Assembly (NCBI GenBank): GCA_023667045.1 | Contig: JAMPAU010000002.1 | Span: 62,001-126,000, forward strand | Direction of reading: 5' to 3' | Length of the DNA: 64,000 nucleotides | From: Ruminococcus flavefaciens | GTDB taxonomy: Bacteria; Bacillota; Clostridia; Oscillospirales; Ruminococcaceae | Shown: positions 34,422-43,600 of the stretch, piece after piece | How positions within the stretch are numbered: the first letter of the stretch is position 1 | Layout: every line of letters begins with the position of its first letter | Translations under genes and position numbers: made by a program | The notes under the pieces: generated by a model | What the model was told of the DNA's origin: nothing | The model's input: only the letters and a program-made list of their open reading frames with translations | Databases searched by the model: none

Positions 34422-36860
34422 TTAGAATTTTTTGGAACATACTGCTATATACGTGAGCAGGGTACAGGCGAGGTTGTAGATTACCAGTGCCGTTGCTGAC
34501 ATATAAACAAAATTGAACTGAAAAGCCTTTGAGATAATCAGCAGTGTGCAGAGTATAAAGCCAAGCACTACGGAAACGGTCTGGAAGATAAGCCCCAGTA
34601 CTGACGCTGAATGTACTACTTTAGTGCCTATGATAAGCTGTGCGAATGATGAGAACTTGCCGGAGCAAGCCATTGAAGCACTCAGACGTACTGTTTTTTT
34701 GGTTTCCTTGTCAAATTCCTCATGCAGTTTTTTAGGCAGTATTCTGAACATACTTCTTGATACTCCGAAAAGCGAGGCGATTTTTTCAAGAGTAAGACAT
34801 GGGTCAACGCTTTTCAGAATCATGAATATCTTGTTTTTTGCGAGTTGCTTTGTCCAGCGTTTCACCTCACGGTCGGCACGTATTTCCACTGTAAAGAGTG
34901 CGGCTATGTTTCCGGAAATCGAAAGATACATAGCTTCCTGACCGTCGCCGGTGTATTCTGCTTCTTTTGTTTTGGTCGGAAGTCCCTCAATATTGTGGCT
35001 GTGCATGAGCTCACGGTTTCCGAAAAGCACACGTCTGTTGTGAATCCAACCGCACAGACCCATTGATTCCTCATATGAAAAGTTCTCGATATGATAGAGT
35101 ATGTCGTTGTTTTCGTCCACCACATCGCTGAAAAGATGTCTCATCACACTGCCGGCATGGGTTGTAAGGCTTGCCGCCTCAAGAAGTGCCTCGTTGACTT
35201 TGGTATTTGAAAAGACCTTTACACCACTGAGCTGAACGGAATGTGCAGGAAAAAGTGAATCTGTATTTACAAGTATAGAGTTTGTGTCATAGAAGTCGTC
35301 AACGCTCTGATAGCCGAGCATTACGCCCTTTTTTATAAGTGAACGGTTTGATACTCTTTCAAGGGGGACGTTTGCTACAAAGGGCATTCCTGTGCATGAG
35401 GTTGCACATATGAGCATACAGAAAATAGACATTCCAAAGGCGAGAGAATCAAGAGTAAGGAGCGATTCCTTGCAGAAGAACGTTATTACAAATGAAATCA
35501 CGGCTGATATTATAAGACATATCGGGGTTGCTTTTCTGCAATACTTGTCAGTGATGTCAGAAGAATACGTATATTTAAGGAAGTCAGTAAGAAAATCGGT
35601 TTTACGCATTGAAGCAAGTATAGGGAAGTCTCCCAGTGTGCCACGTGTAAGGCGTTCGGCACGTTCTTCGTCGTGTACGTATACAATGCCGTGTCTTTCA
35701 TACTGTTCCTTTGAGACAATCTTGAAATTTCTTTCTGCACGTTTCAGAATAAGTTGTTTGCCGAGAGCGTTTGTAAGCAGTGCAAGTATACCGACAGGCA
35801 TATATATGCGTTCTGTCATGATGTAGTCGGGGTTTACAAGAGCAGGAATTAAAGACAGAATGCAGACTATAGCAGTGACGGAAGTCATTGAATCGCTGTC
35901 GGCTTTCAAGGATAAAAGCTTTTTAAGACCGTTTGAAATAACAGCAAAAGATGATATTACGGCAATAAGTCCGGTAATCAGATGTACGCCTATATAAGTG
36001 CGAGGGTTGTTTTTGCTGAGTATATCAAGAATAGGGAAGTTAAGCTGATTCATGAGAGTTATATACAGGCTGAAAAAAGAAACTATCAGCAGTATAACCA
36101 CACGTGTAGTAATAATGCTTTTTAGGTCGCTTATATCACGCCCTACATCTTCAACGTCTCCATAATAATTAAAATCAACTATACGCTTTGTGCGTTTCTT
36201 TTTTGAGGTCTGTTCAGCTTCCTTTTTGATTTCTTCGGTATCTATGCGAACGTCTATAGCTTGCGGTTTGTCATAGTTTATTTTCTGCAACGTATTTTTA
36301 GGCTTGCGACCGGAGTATTTTACAGCCTCTTCTATTGCAGGACGTGGGACTATATCGGTAATGAGCTTGAGGTTTTCGGGGTCTTCAGCCTCTGCTATGA
36401 TAGTTTCACGGCTTCTTTTCTTCTTCTTGAAGACCGGCGGTGTATACATATATTCTCCGTCGGGAGTTTCTTTTTTATATGTGTAGTCTGCTTCTTTTTT
36501 CCGGCGGTTTTTGTTGCCGGATTTCTGCATTTCGACGGCTTCTCTTGCCCTTGTTGATTCAGTCATACGGCGTATCTTTGAAATATCGTCGGCACTCATG
36601 TGGGTGTTTATTACCGGATTGTCATAGACTGCTGATTTAGGGTTGCCGTCAGCGTCTACCGCACCATTGAGAACTGTTATTTTGCGACCGGAGCGTTTCG
36701 GGGGTGGTTCGTCCATAGACTGCCTAAGGGTGTTATCGTCCCATGGGGTTTTCTCATGAGAGGTGGGACGTGGAGCAGTGGCTACATTGCTTTTTTGTTC
36801 GGACTTTTCGGGGGAATATTCATCAAGAATATCTTCAAGGGATAATTTCTTGTCGGGCAT
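34422..36860 (-). CDS. Degenerate P-type-ATPase-like membrane protein
   Basis: An 812-residue protein of unknown role. Residues 1-245 are charged and low complexity (cytoplasmic). Helices follow near 252-272, 290-310, 325-343, 353-370, 444-463 and 470-490, and two more near 750-778 and 783-806. Between them the layout of a P1-type ATPase is visible. The segment KKGVMLGYQSVDDFYD matches the region before the phosphorylation loop, but DKTGTLT is replaced by NTDSLFP (Asn532 for Asp). An N-domain-like part (600-665) and a TGDN-like site changed to KSVDP (683-687) follow. GDGxNDxP is absent. It is probably inactive as a pump. It lies between rlmB and an LCP gene. Confidence 0.7.
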   Translation of the reverse strand: MPDKKLSLEDILDEYSPEKSEQKSNVATAPRPTSHEKTPWDDNTLRQSMDEPPPKRSGRKITVLNGAVDADGNPKSAVYDNPVINTHMSADDISKIRRMTESTRAREAVEMQKSGNKNRRKKEADYTYKKETPDGEYMYTPPVFKKKKRSRETIIAEAEDPENLKLITDIVPRPAIEEAVKYSGRKPKNTLQKINYDKPQAIDVRIDTEEIKKEAEQTSKKKRTKRIVDFNYYGDVEDVGRDISDLKSIITTRVVILLIVSFFSLYITLMNQLNFPILDILSKNNPRTYIGVHLITGLIAVISSFAVISNGLKKLLSLKADSDSMTSVTAIVCILSLIPALVNPDYIMTERIYMPVGILALLTNALGKQLILKRAERNFKIVSKEQYERHGIVYVHDEERAERLTRGTLGDFPILASMRKTDFLTDFLKYTYSSDITDKYCRKATPICLIISAVISFVITFFCKESLLTLDSLAFGMSIFCMLICATSCTGMPFVANVPLERVSNRSLIKKGVMLGYQSVDDFYDTNSILVNTDSLFPAHSVQLSGVKVFSNTKVNEALLEAASLTTHAGSVMRHLFSDVVDENNDILYHIENFSYEESMGLCGWIHNRRVLFGNRELMHSHNIEGLPTKTKEAEYTGDGQEAMYLSISGNIAALFTVEIRADREVKRWTKQLAKNKIFMILKSVDPCLTLEKIASLFGVSRSMFRILPKKLHEEFDKETKKTVRLSASMACSGKFSSFAQLIIGTKVVHSASVLGLIFQTVSVVLGFILCTLLIISKAFQFNFVYMSATALVIYNLACTLLTYIAVCSKKF

Positions 36861-36874
36861 ATTATCACTCCTTA

Positions 36875-37624
36875 TTATAAACGCCGTTGTCTGAGGACTT
36901 CATACATAAATATACCTCCGGCAACTGATGCATTAAGGGAGTTGATTTTTCCGTACATGGGGAGTTTTACCATGAAATCGCACTTTTTCTGTATGAGACG
37001 GCTTATTCCGAATCCCTCAGAGCCGATTACAAGAGCCATACTGCCTGTAAAATCCGTCTGACAGTAGTCTGTACCGGAAGCGTCAGTGCCGTAAATCCAT
37101 ACTCCGTTTTCTTTGAGGGTGTCTATGCAGGCGGAGAGGTTTGAAACCCTCGCAACAGGCACATAGCTTACCGCTCCGGCTGAGGTCTTGGCGACGGTTG
37201 CATTAAGCGAGGCACTACGGCGTTTTGGAATAATAACACCGTCAGCTCCGGCAGTTTCAGCGGTACGGATAATAGCACCGAGATTATGTGGGTCTTCGAT
37301 TTCGTCGCATATTATTATAAATGGCTTAGTGCCTTTTTTCTGTGAGACAGCCAGAATGTCCTCGACAGACACGTACTCACCGCAAGCCCCCACCGCTACA
37401 ACGCCTTGATGTGAAGCACCGCCGGAAAGTTGCGTGAGTTTTTTGTCCTGAGCGTCCTTTACGACAATGCCCTTTTCTTTGGCAAGACGGCGTATTAAAC
37501 CAAGACTACCGCTGTTTCCGTCGATATAAATAGTGTCAATGGGTGTGCCGGACTTCAGAGCCTCGATAACAGGGTTGCGACCGGCTATATTTTCATTTTC
37601 GTTAATATTTTTATCCTTATTCAT
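36875..37624 (-). CDS. rlmB: 23S rRNA (guanosine-2251-2'-O)-methyltransferase RlmB
   Basis: A 249-residue SPOUT methyltransferase. The N-terminal substrate domain has AGRNPVIEALKSG. Motif 1 ICDEIEDPHNLGAIIRTAE, motif 2 LVIGSEGFGISRLI and motif 3 LPMYGKINSLNASVAGG form the AdoMet knot. Target G2251 is by family assignment. The ATG at 37624 is unusual in lying 28 nt from the nearest AAGGAG, with a hairpin between (see the leader entry). Confidence 0.93.
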   Translation of the reverse strand: MNKDKNINENENIAGRNPVIEALKSGTPIDTIYIDGNSGSLGLIRRLAKEKGIVVKDAQDKKLTQLSGGASHQGVVAVGACGEYVSVEDILAVSQKKGTKPFIIICDEIEDPHNLGAIIRTAETAGADGVIIPKRRSASLNATVAKTSAGAVSYVPVARVSNLSACIDTLKENGVWIYGTDASGTDYCQTDFTGSMALVIGSEGFGISRLIQKKCDFMVKLPMYGKINSLNASVAGGIFMYEVLRQRRL

Positions 37625-37634
37625 ATCATTTACA

Positions 37635-37658
37635 GAGAATTAAAATTCTCAGCTCCTT
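37635..37658 (-). promoter_or_regulatory. Ribosome site of rlmB separated from its ATG by a hairpin
   Basis: On the minus strand AAGGAG (37658-37653) is followed by a hairpin of GAGAATT and AATTCTC (37650-37635), then 10 nt to the ATG at 37624. Folding would bring the ribosome site to a normal distance. Confidence 0.45.
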
Positions 37659-37671
37659 TTCTTTTGTCTGT

Positions 37672-37700
37672 ATTATATCATCATGACAGAAAAATTTCAA
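37672..37700 (-). promoter_or_regulatory. rlmB promoter
   Basis: On the minus strand: -35 TTGAAA (37700-37695), 17-bp spacer, -10 TATAAT (37677-37672). Confidence 0.75.
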
Positions 37701-37733
37701 GACTTTTCATGTCATATTCTGCCGTATGCAGAT

Positions 37734-38537
37734 TTACTGCAATGAAATGTCGATTACTGACAGTTCGGGGCGGTTAAAGATTCTCGGTATGAAAATCATT
37801 CTCAGCGGTCGTGTAAGTCCACGACTGATTATGTGTGTGCAGTTGCCGTATTCGTACTGACCGGTTGTGTAGTCGGGGAAAAGCCCTTGGTCGGGGGCAT
37901 AGAGACCCTGCTCCAAAATGAACGGTATACGCCACTGACCGCCGTGTGCGTGTCCGGAGAGAATGAGGTCAAATTTTTTTAAGTCAAGATTATAGGGTTC
38001 AAACTGTTCGGGTTGATGTAAAAGTAAAATATTATAGTAATCTGAATTGAGTATATATTGATATTCCTAAGTAACATAACTATAATCAATAATGCCGTAC
38101 ACACGTACTTTTTGATTGTTTATATCAAATTCTGCATAGTCATCATTGAGAACTGAAATATTAAGTTTTCGGACTTCCTCATAAAATTCTTTCTCATCTT
38201 CACGCCACTGCTCATGATTTCCGGCGGAGTAGGCACACGGATATTTTTCAGCGGTCATCTTCATGAGAGTGAGGGCATTTTCAGTACCGCCTTGACCGTC
38301 AATGACATCACCGCCGAAAAGCACTAAATCGGGTTCAGCTTCTTCAATCTTACTGAATATGCCGGACTGGTCTTTACCGCCGTAAAAGCAGTTGTGCAGG
38401 TCGGAAACAAATACTATTTTCAGACTGTTTATTTTGCCGGACTTTACGCTGTAGTTTATTGGTTTGAGAGCGAATCCCCACGCATAAAGCCCCACGATTA
38501 CCACCAGCACGACGGCAAGGCGTACGGCTTTTTTCAT
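37734..38537 (-). pseudogene. Metallophosphoesterase interrupted by an in-frame amber stop
   Basis: The 5' part (38537-38067) encodes a membrane anchor and the motifs VSDLHNC, FGGDVIDG and AGNHEQW of calcineurin-type phosphoesterases, then ends at TAG (38069-38067). The same frame continues without further stops to 37734 and contains ILLLHQPEQF, SGHAHGGQW and the normal C-terminus. The two halves together make a 267-codon gene complete except for the stop and probably a small deletion in the AT-rich junction. The truncated product lacks the GHAHGG metal site, so it should be inactive unless the stop is read through. It overlaps the ACP stop by 1 nt as last gene of the O-acylation operon. Confidence 0.8.
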
Positions 38538-38779
38538 TATTCGCCTCTCTGTGCGATTATGTCAATCATCTCGCCGACGTTCTTCATGCCGGAAACTTCA
38601 CGCATTTTAAAACGCATACTAAATTCTTCCTCAACTGCTCCGATAAGGTTGATGTGTTCAATGCTGTCCCAGTCGTCAATGTCGTTGGCTGTAGTTTTTT
38701 CAGTGATAACGATTGAATCGTCGTCAAAGATGTCTCTGAAGACCTCAGTAAGTCTTTTGACAATTTCGTTCTTATTCAT
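38537..38779 (-). CDS. Dedicated acyl carrier protein
   Basis: An 80-residue ACP-like protein. The phosphopantetheine Ser is in DDWDSIEHINLIGAVEEEF, near residue 40. It overlaps the upstream FkbH-like gene by 8 nt. It is therefore more likely a dedicated carrier for the unit loaded by that protein than the fatty-acid ACP. It is the only ACP gene in the window. Confidence 0.88.
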   Translation of the reverse strand: MNKNEIVKRLTEVFRDIFDDDSIVITEKTTANDIDDWDSIEHINLIGAVEEEFSMRFKMREVSGMKNVGEMIDIIAQRGE

Positions 38780-40571
38780 GGCTGAACTCCTTTTCGTTTA
38801 CTTTGATTACATGATTTTTGTTTGTATATGACGTTATATCAAGACCCCACACAGAATCGCCGTTTTCGCTCCGGCTGACATTTTCAAATCCGAAAGAGCC
38901 GAAAAGTTCCGACACCATATTGTTTTTTGGAGTTTTGTAATAATATCCGATAATTTTTTCTATGCCACGTTCACGGCACTGTTTAACCAGTTCGTCAAGC
39001 ATGGCAAGCTCCATGTCCCTTTTGAGAACACGGCAACTCATAAGCCACAGCTCTATATGTAGTGTTTTGCTCTCACAGCGACCTATCACGACCGACACAA
39101 CGCCGTTATCGCCGAATTTATCCGCAAGCCGTCCGCACAGCCTTATATGGTCGGGACTTTCTGCTGTTGCTTTCATTTCAGATTCAGAGTAGCGTTTGGT
39201 GGTGACATTAAACTGGTTGCTTTTGTTGGTAAGCTGAGTGATACGTTGCAGATATACCGGCAGGAAATCAGTTATTCCGGCGTTCATGTCAAGGCTGAGA
39301 AGATAGTCAGTATAGTTCGTGAAACTTTTCTGCTGTGCGTTGCGTTTGGCATTGGCGGAGTACATTTCACTGCGGTGCAGGTCGTCTTTCGAGATTGACG
39401 TGACCTCAAAGTAACCGCCCCTTGAAAGCTGATACATAGCTTCACTCACGGAAGTTAAGTTCACTGTCGGGACATTCGGCAACTGTGCGTTGACTATGGC
39501 ACATTCGGCTGGGTTGTCGTCCACGAAAACAAAGCTGTCGGCAAGCAGACCGATTTCATCGGCAGATTCTTCAATGTTCAAGTCCTTGCTGTTCCAGTTG
39601 GCTTTAATGGAAACAAAGTCATCGGGTCTGAGTACACCGCTCGGGTGATTCAGTCCGGCAAGGGCATTTTCCTCGTCGTTCTTTGAGCAGACGGCAAGCA
39701 GTACGCCGTAATTCTTGTAAGCCTTTATAAAGCTCTGAAACTCGCTGAAAGACTGTCCCACAGCTGTTTCAACTCCTATATCTATGCCCTCCACTCCGTC
39801 GTCTCCGATAACACCGCCCCACAGGGTATTGTCTAAATCAAGGTCTATGACTTTCTGATTTCTGCCGTATATCGACTTTATTATACAGGCAACGCTATAT
39901 GCCAAGTCCGGCATAACTTCGGCACTCATGGCGTATTTATACATAAACCACGCTTCAGGGTCGTGCCACTTTGTGAGACCGATAACTGACGACAGGTAGT
40001 TGATGTCATTGATGTAGAAACCGTTGTTTTTTCGGGCATAGTCGGAAAACATCACGTTTAGGCGGTTTATGAAAGCACCAGTGCCGGAATAGCCCCAGCC
40101 GTCATAGTTTCCGGAGTGGCGAAATAACGGCAGTTCAAAGTTATTCTGAATGACAGGGCATGAGAATTTTTCAATAAGGCTTACCCATATCTGCCTAAAA
40201 TAATCAAACTGACTTTCAAGGCGGTCTTGAATCTGTTCGGAAGTTTCGGCAGGATTTTCCGGAATCATTGTAAGATTGCGTGATGTGGTGTGTATGTAGA
40301 TTATATCCGGTTTAAAGCTGTCGAGTTCCGGCGAACCGAATACAGCGTCCTCATAGAATTTATTGTACTCAGACTGGTAAAACTCCGGTTCAATGCCGAA
40401 ATTTAGCAGGAAAAGCTCCATAGCCGAAACAACGTCGTTAGTTGTAGAACCGCCAAGCACAGCAATTTTCTTTTTTATGCGTGCCGTGCCGTCGGATAAA
40501 AGCTGTTTTTTTATGGCACGTCTTTTACGCATGATGTATTTACTGTCAAACGGGAATAGAAGTTCTTTCAC
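38772..40571 (-). CDS. FkbH-like HAD-IIIC protein
   Basis: A 599-residue protein. The N-terminal part (35-235) is SGNH-like (AVLGGSTTND). The HAD-IIIC domain follows with DLDLDNTLWGGVIGDDG at 243-259, CSKNDEENA and FVDDNPAEC. The C-terminal 150 residues are GNAT-like. Characterised FkbH proteins take glycerate from 1,3-bisphosphoglycerate and load it on an ACP. The adjacent ACP gene fits that activity. Start: GTG at 40571 behind a GGGGGG-rich site. It is 14 nt after the DHHW gene and part of the same operon. Confidence 0.85.
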   Translation of the reverse strand: MKELLFPFDSKYIMRKRRAIKKQLLSDGTARIKKKIAVLGGSTTNDVVSAMELFLLNFGIEPEFYQSEYNKFYEDAVFGSPELDSFKPDIIYIHTTSRNLTMIPENPAETSEQIQDRLESQFDYFRQIWVSLIEKFSCPVIQNNFELPLFRHSGNYDGWGYSGTGAFINRLNVMFSDYARKNNGFYINDINYLSSVIGLTKWHDPEAWFMYKYAMSAEVMPDLAYSVACIIKSIYGRNQKVIDLDLDNTLWGGVIGDDGVEGIDIGVETAVGQSFSEFQSFIKAYKNYGVLLAVCSKNDEENALAGLNHPSGVLRPDDFVSIKANWNSKDLNIEESADEIGLLADSFVFVDDNPAECAIVNAQLPNVPTVNLTSVSEAMYQLSRGGYFEVTSISKDDLHRSEMYSANAKRNAQQKSFTNYTDYLLSLDMNAGITDFLPVYLQRITQLTNKSNQFNVTTKRYSESEMKATAESPDHIRLCGRLADKFGDNGVVSVVIGRCESKTLHIELWLMSCRVLKRDMELAMLDELVKQCRERGIEKIIGYYYKTPKNNMVSELFGSFGFENVSRSENGDSVWGLDITSYTNKNHVIKVNEKEFSHE

Positions 40572-40585
40572 AGGATAGCCCCCCT

Positions 40586-41962
40586 TTATTTATTGAGATT
40601 TGCAGAAAGATGAGTGCGGTTTTCTCCTACTGCCGAATATGTACACATAGCAAAAAGCACGTCTGTAGCCTCTACTTCTTCAATGAAACTTTTTGCGTTG
40701 AGGTCGAAATATCTCATATCGCACAGGTAGATATTTTCAAAGGAACTTGTAAGGAAAGGCAAAAGGGCGTTTCCATAGCTGTCTTTGAAGATAACAAGAG
40801 TACGTCCGTTTTTGCATTGTGTCTTGACGTGGCGTATATTGTCGTCCACACCGAAGACAAGATAGTAGCTTGATTTGTCGAGATTATCGGGATTAATAAA
40901 AAGCTCTGTTTCCGTCGGATTTGTGAAACTGCTTGTGTACTGTGTGACCTCAACTTCTGTTTTAGGTTCATAATAAATGAAAGGTTCGGGGTTTTCAAGC
41001 AGCGTGGAACTCTTTGTATAGCCGTACAGAGTGCCGATATATCCAGACAGCACGTGTTTTTCATATTCAGAAATATCCGCAAATTCAACGCCTGCCTGTT
41101 CAGCGAAAGCCTCAGCCGCATAGTAAGCCCCGAGAGGTTGCCAGTGGTGGTCTGTGCGTGAATAGATAGCCTCTTTTTTGTGTTTCAGCAAGGCTGTGTA
41201 TGCGTCAACGTTTATTACATCTTTCAGATTTTCTTCAATAGAATCAAGGTCGTCCTTTTCGCTTGCGACGAGGTCAAGGTAGTTTTCCGGCAGATAGAAT
41301 GAAACGTTAGTAGGCAGTACCATTGAGTAGACGTTTACATCTTTGCCGAGAGCTTCCTTGTATGCGTTAACGTCTTCTGCGTATTTCACTTCATTGCCCC
41401 ATGCACCGCCGTAAAGCATTATGCCACGCTTATTTACGACGAGGATATTATTTGAGAGTTCGCCGTTAGCGGCAGCAACCTTATTATCGGGGAGAGTTTC
41501 AGCGGTTGTGGTGGTGAAAGTATCTGTTGCAGTGCCGGAAGTACTCGAAACGGTCGTCTGAGTATTCTGGGTGACAGGTTCTTGTGTTTGCTGGGGCTGT
41601 TCCTGCTGATTGTCGTTTGCGGTATTGTAGAGTTCAACGCCGTCGCCGTATTTTATGCCTTTCAGTGTCAATATGTGTTTTGAGATAATGGTCTTGAAAA
41701 AGCTTCTGTTAGGTACTGTGTCGTCGTAATAGTCGGCGATTTGTTCTGTGTACTCACCGCTTAGGTAGCTTTCAATAGTAAATTCGGGAAATTTAGTAAG
41801 TTTTCTGTTTTCCTCGTGTGAGACAGTATCACGCTTGAAAAAAAGCAGATAGACGAATCCGGCAAGAAGAACCAGTGCGATTATAATTATGTTGAGCAGG
41901 GCAAAGAAGTTGGTAGCAAAAGTCCCGTGTTTTTTTGGATTTTTTTCAGAAGATTTAGACAT
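40586..41962 (-). CDS. DHHW-family (AlgX/DltD-like) surface acylation protein
   Basis: A 458-residue membrane-anchored protein: a basic cytoplasmic head, one membrane helix (about 18-42), a Thr/Gln-rich segment (about 125-165) and an outer domain with YSRTDHHWQPLGAYYAAEAF and VIFKDSYGNALLPFL, the SGNH-like motifs of the DHHW family. Partners of MBOAT proteins of this kind usually complete acyl transfer to an extracellular polysaccharide or teichoic acid. It lies 11 nt after the MBOAT gene. Confidence 0.85.
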   Translation of the reverse strand: MSKSSEKNPKKHGTFATNFFALLNIIIIALVLLAGFVYLLFFKRDTVSHEENRKLTKFPEFTIESYLSGEYTEQIADYYDDTVPNRSFFKTIISKHILTLKGIKYGDGVELYNTANDNQQEQPQQTQEPVTQNTQTTVSSTSGTATDTFTTTTAETLPDNKVAAANGELSNNILVVNKRGIMLYGGAWGNEVKYAEDVNAYKEALGKDVNVYSMVLPTNVSFYLPENYLDLVASEKDDLDSIEENLKDVINVDAYTALLKHKKEAIYSRTDHHWQPLGAYYAAEAFAEQAGVEFADISEYEKHVLSGYIGTLYGYTKSSTLLENPEPFIYYEPKTEVEVTQYTSSFTNPTETELFINPDNLDKSSYYLVFGVDDNIRHVKTQCKNGRTLVIFKDSYGNALLPFLTSSFENIYLCDMRYFDLNAKSFIEEVEATDVLFAMCTYSAVGENRTHLSANLNK

Positions 41963-41973
41963 GGTTGACCCCC

Positions 41974-43374
41974 TCAGAAACGGAAGTAAAGGAACGGATT
42001 TGTTGTAGCGTCAACGAGCATAACACTTGAAAGAAGAAGAAGAAATGCGGATATAAAGGTTGTGACAAGTGAGGCAGTATGGCGTGTAAATGCCGTTTTG
42101 TCGGTGAGTTTTTTTATGCCATCGATAATCGGGAAACAGCATATTACAGCAACGGCAAGCAGAAAGATATTGTTTGCAAAAGTTATTTTGTCTTGCAGAC
42201 CTATAAAGCCGTTACCGCCGAAACCGAATATAGTCTTGAAGAATACACCGAGCTTGTCCAAATCTTCAAAGTAGAATATGCCGAATCCGATAACTATAAC
42301 TATCTTGTTGTATATCTGCCGTATAACAATGGGTATCTTCTTCATTTTCTTCTTGCCTATGAGCATTTCGAGGAATACAAACATTCCGTAGTAAAGACCC
42401 CATATAATGAAGTTCCAGTTTGCACCGTGCCATATGCCAGTACAGAGCCATACAAGGAAAAGTCCGCCGTACTTTCTTCTCTTGCCAAAAATGGGGACAT
42501 ACAGCAGATAGTCACGGAAGAATGTACTCAGCGATATGTGCCACCTCTGCCAGAACTCCGTTATATCCTTGCATATGAAAGGGTGGCGGAAGTTTTCGTC
42601 GAAATGAAAGCCGAAAATGCGTCCGAGACCTATGGCTATATCCGAGTAGCCGGAAAAATCAAAGTAAATCTGCATGGCGTATGCGACAGCACCAAACCAA
42701 CCGCCTACTACTGAGCAGTCGTCTATATTTTTCAAGAATGTATCGGCAATGATACTTAGCTGGTTGGAGAGAAGAACCTTTTTTGAAAGTCCGAGAATCA
42801 TGCGGTTGAGACCGTAAGAAACGTCTGTGAGGTGTATCTGGCGGTTTTCGATTTCCTTTTCAATGGTGCTGTACCGTACTATAGGTCCGGCGATAAGCTG
42901 TGGAAACAAGGTCAGATAGAGCAGGAAGTTATGAAATTTTTTCTGTACTTTTACAGTTTCCCAGTGGCAGTCGATTACGTATGAAACTGTCTGGAATGTG
43001 TAAAAGCTTATACCGATAGGCAGTCGTATGTCCGGCACAGGAATATCCGACGAACAGAGACGATTTATGTTTTCTATGATAAAACCGCTGTACTTGAATA
43101 TGCCGAGCATGGCAAAGTCGTATATTACAGCAAGGGCGGTAACGAGCGTATCAATTTTTGTGTCCTTGTGCTTGCCGATGATAATTCCGGCTATGTAGTT
43201 GACGAAAGCACTGAAAAGCATTAACAGTACGTATAGGGGTTCGCCCCACGCATAGAAGATAAGCGAAAAGATAATCAGTACGATGTTTTTAGCCTTAGTG
43301 CCTTTAGCGAGTGCGTACGCAAAAAGACACAGTGGCAGGAAAAAATAAATGAAGAATAGTTTTGAGAATACCAT
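41974..43374 (-). CDS. MBOAT-family O-acyltransferase (AlgI/DltB-like)
   Basis: A 466-residue polytopic membrane protein with about ten helices. Family segments are FYTFQTVSYVIDCHW, FPQLIAGPIVRYSTIEKEI, FDFSGYSDIAIGLGRIFGF, NFRHPFICKDITEFWQRWHISLS (two parts) and the catalytic His in GIWHGANWNFI. MBOAT proteins pass acyl groups across the membrane from a thioester donor. It is the first gene of a five-gene unit with its own promoter. Acetyl, alanyl or glyceryl transfer cannot be told from this protein alone. Confidence 0.92.
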   Translation of the reverse strand: MVFSKLFFIYFFLPLCLFAYALAKGTKAKNIVLIIFSLIFYAWGEPLYVLLMLFSAFVNYIAGIIIGKHKDTKIDTLVTALAVIYDFAMLGIFKYSGFIIENINRLCSSDIPVPDIRLPIGISFYTFQTVSYVIDCHWETVKVQKKFHNFLLYLTLFPQLIAGPIVRYSTIEKEIENRQIHLTDVSYGLNRMILGLSKKVLLSNQLSIIADTFLKNIDDCSVVGGWFGAVAYAMQIYFDFSGYSDIAIGLGRIFGFHFDENFRHPFICKDITEFWQRWHISLSTFFRDYLLYVPIFGKRRKYGGLFLVWLCTGIWHGANWNFIIWGLYYGMFVFLEMLIGKKKMKKIPIVIRQIYNKIVIVIGFGIFYFEDLDKLGVFFKTIFGFGGNGFIGLQDKITFANNIFLLAVAVICCFPIIDGIKKLTDKTAFTRHTASLVTTFISAFLLLLSSVMLVDATTNPFLYFRF

Positions 43375-43437
43375 AGCCTACCGCCTTTTGTTATTATATT
43401 TATCGAAATTACAGCATATAAAAGTCTGTACTTAATA

Positions 43438-43466
43438 ATTATACAACAAGATTTATCTGAATGCAA
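43438..43466 (-). promoter_or_regulatory. Promoter of the O-acylation operon
   Basis: On the minus strand: -35 TTGCAT (43466-43461), 17-bp spacer, -10 TATAAT (43443-43438), 64 nt before the MBOAT start. Confidence 0.7.
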
Positions 43467-43600
43467 TAGGAAAAAACAAGGATTTTCAAAAAAACTGCCA
43501 AATCGTCCGTAAATACAAAAAAGTCCACAAAACAAGGGATTTTTTGGAGATTTTCGTTGCATAAAAAATAACGGCATATTACAGCCGTCTTTTTAATTTA

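Noticed and set aside
37917..38066. Insertion of a mobile element in the metallophosphoesterase gene
   Set aside because: The reading frame is continuous through the region with a single TAG and no inverted ends or extra sequence; a point change is simpler.
43571..43588. ACGGC/GCCGT hairpin followed by T residues
   Set aside because: Only 5 bp and not placed at the end of any transcript that can be read.
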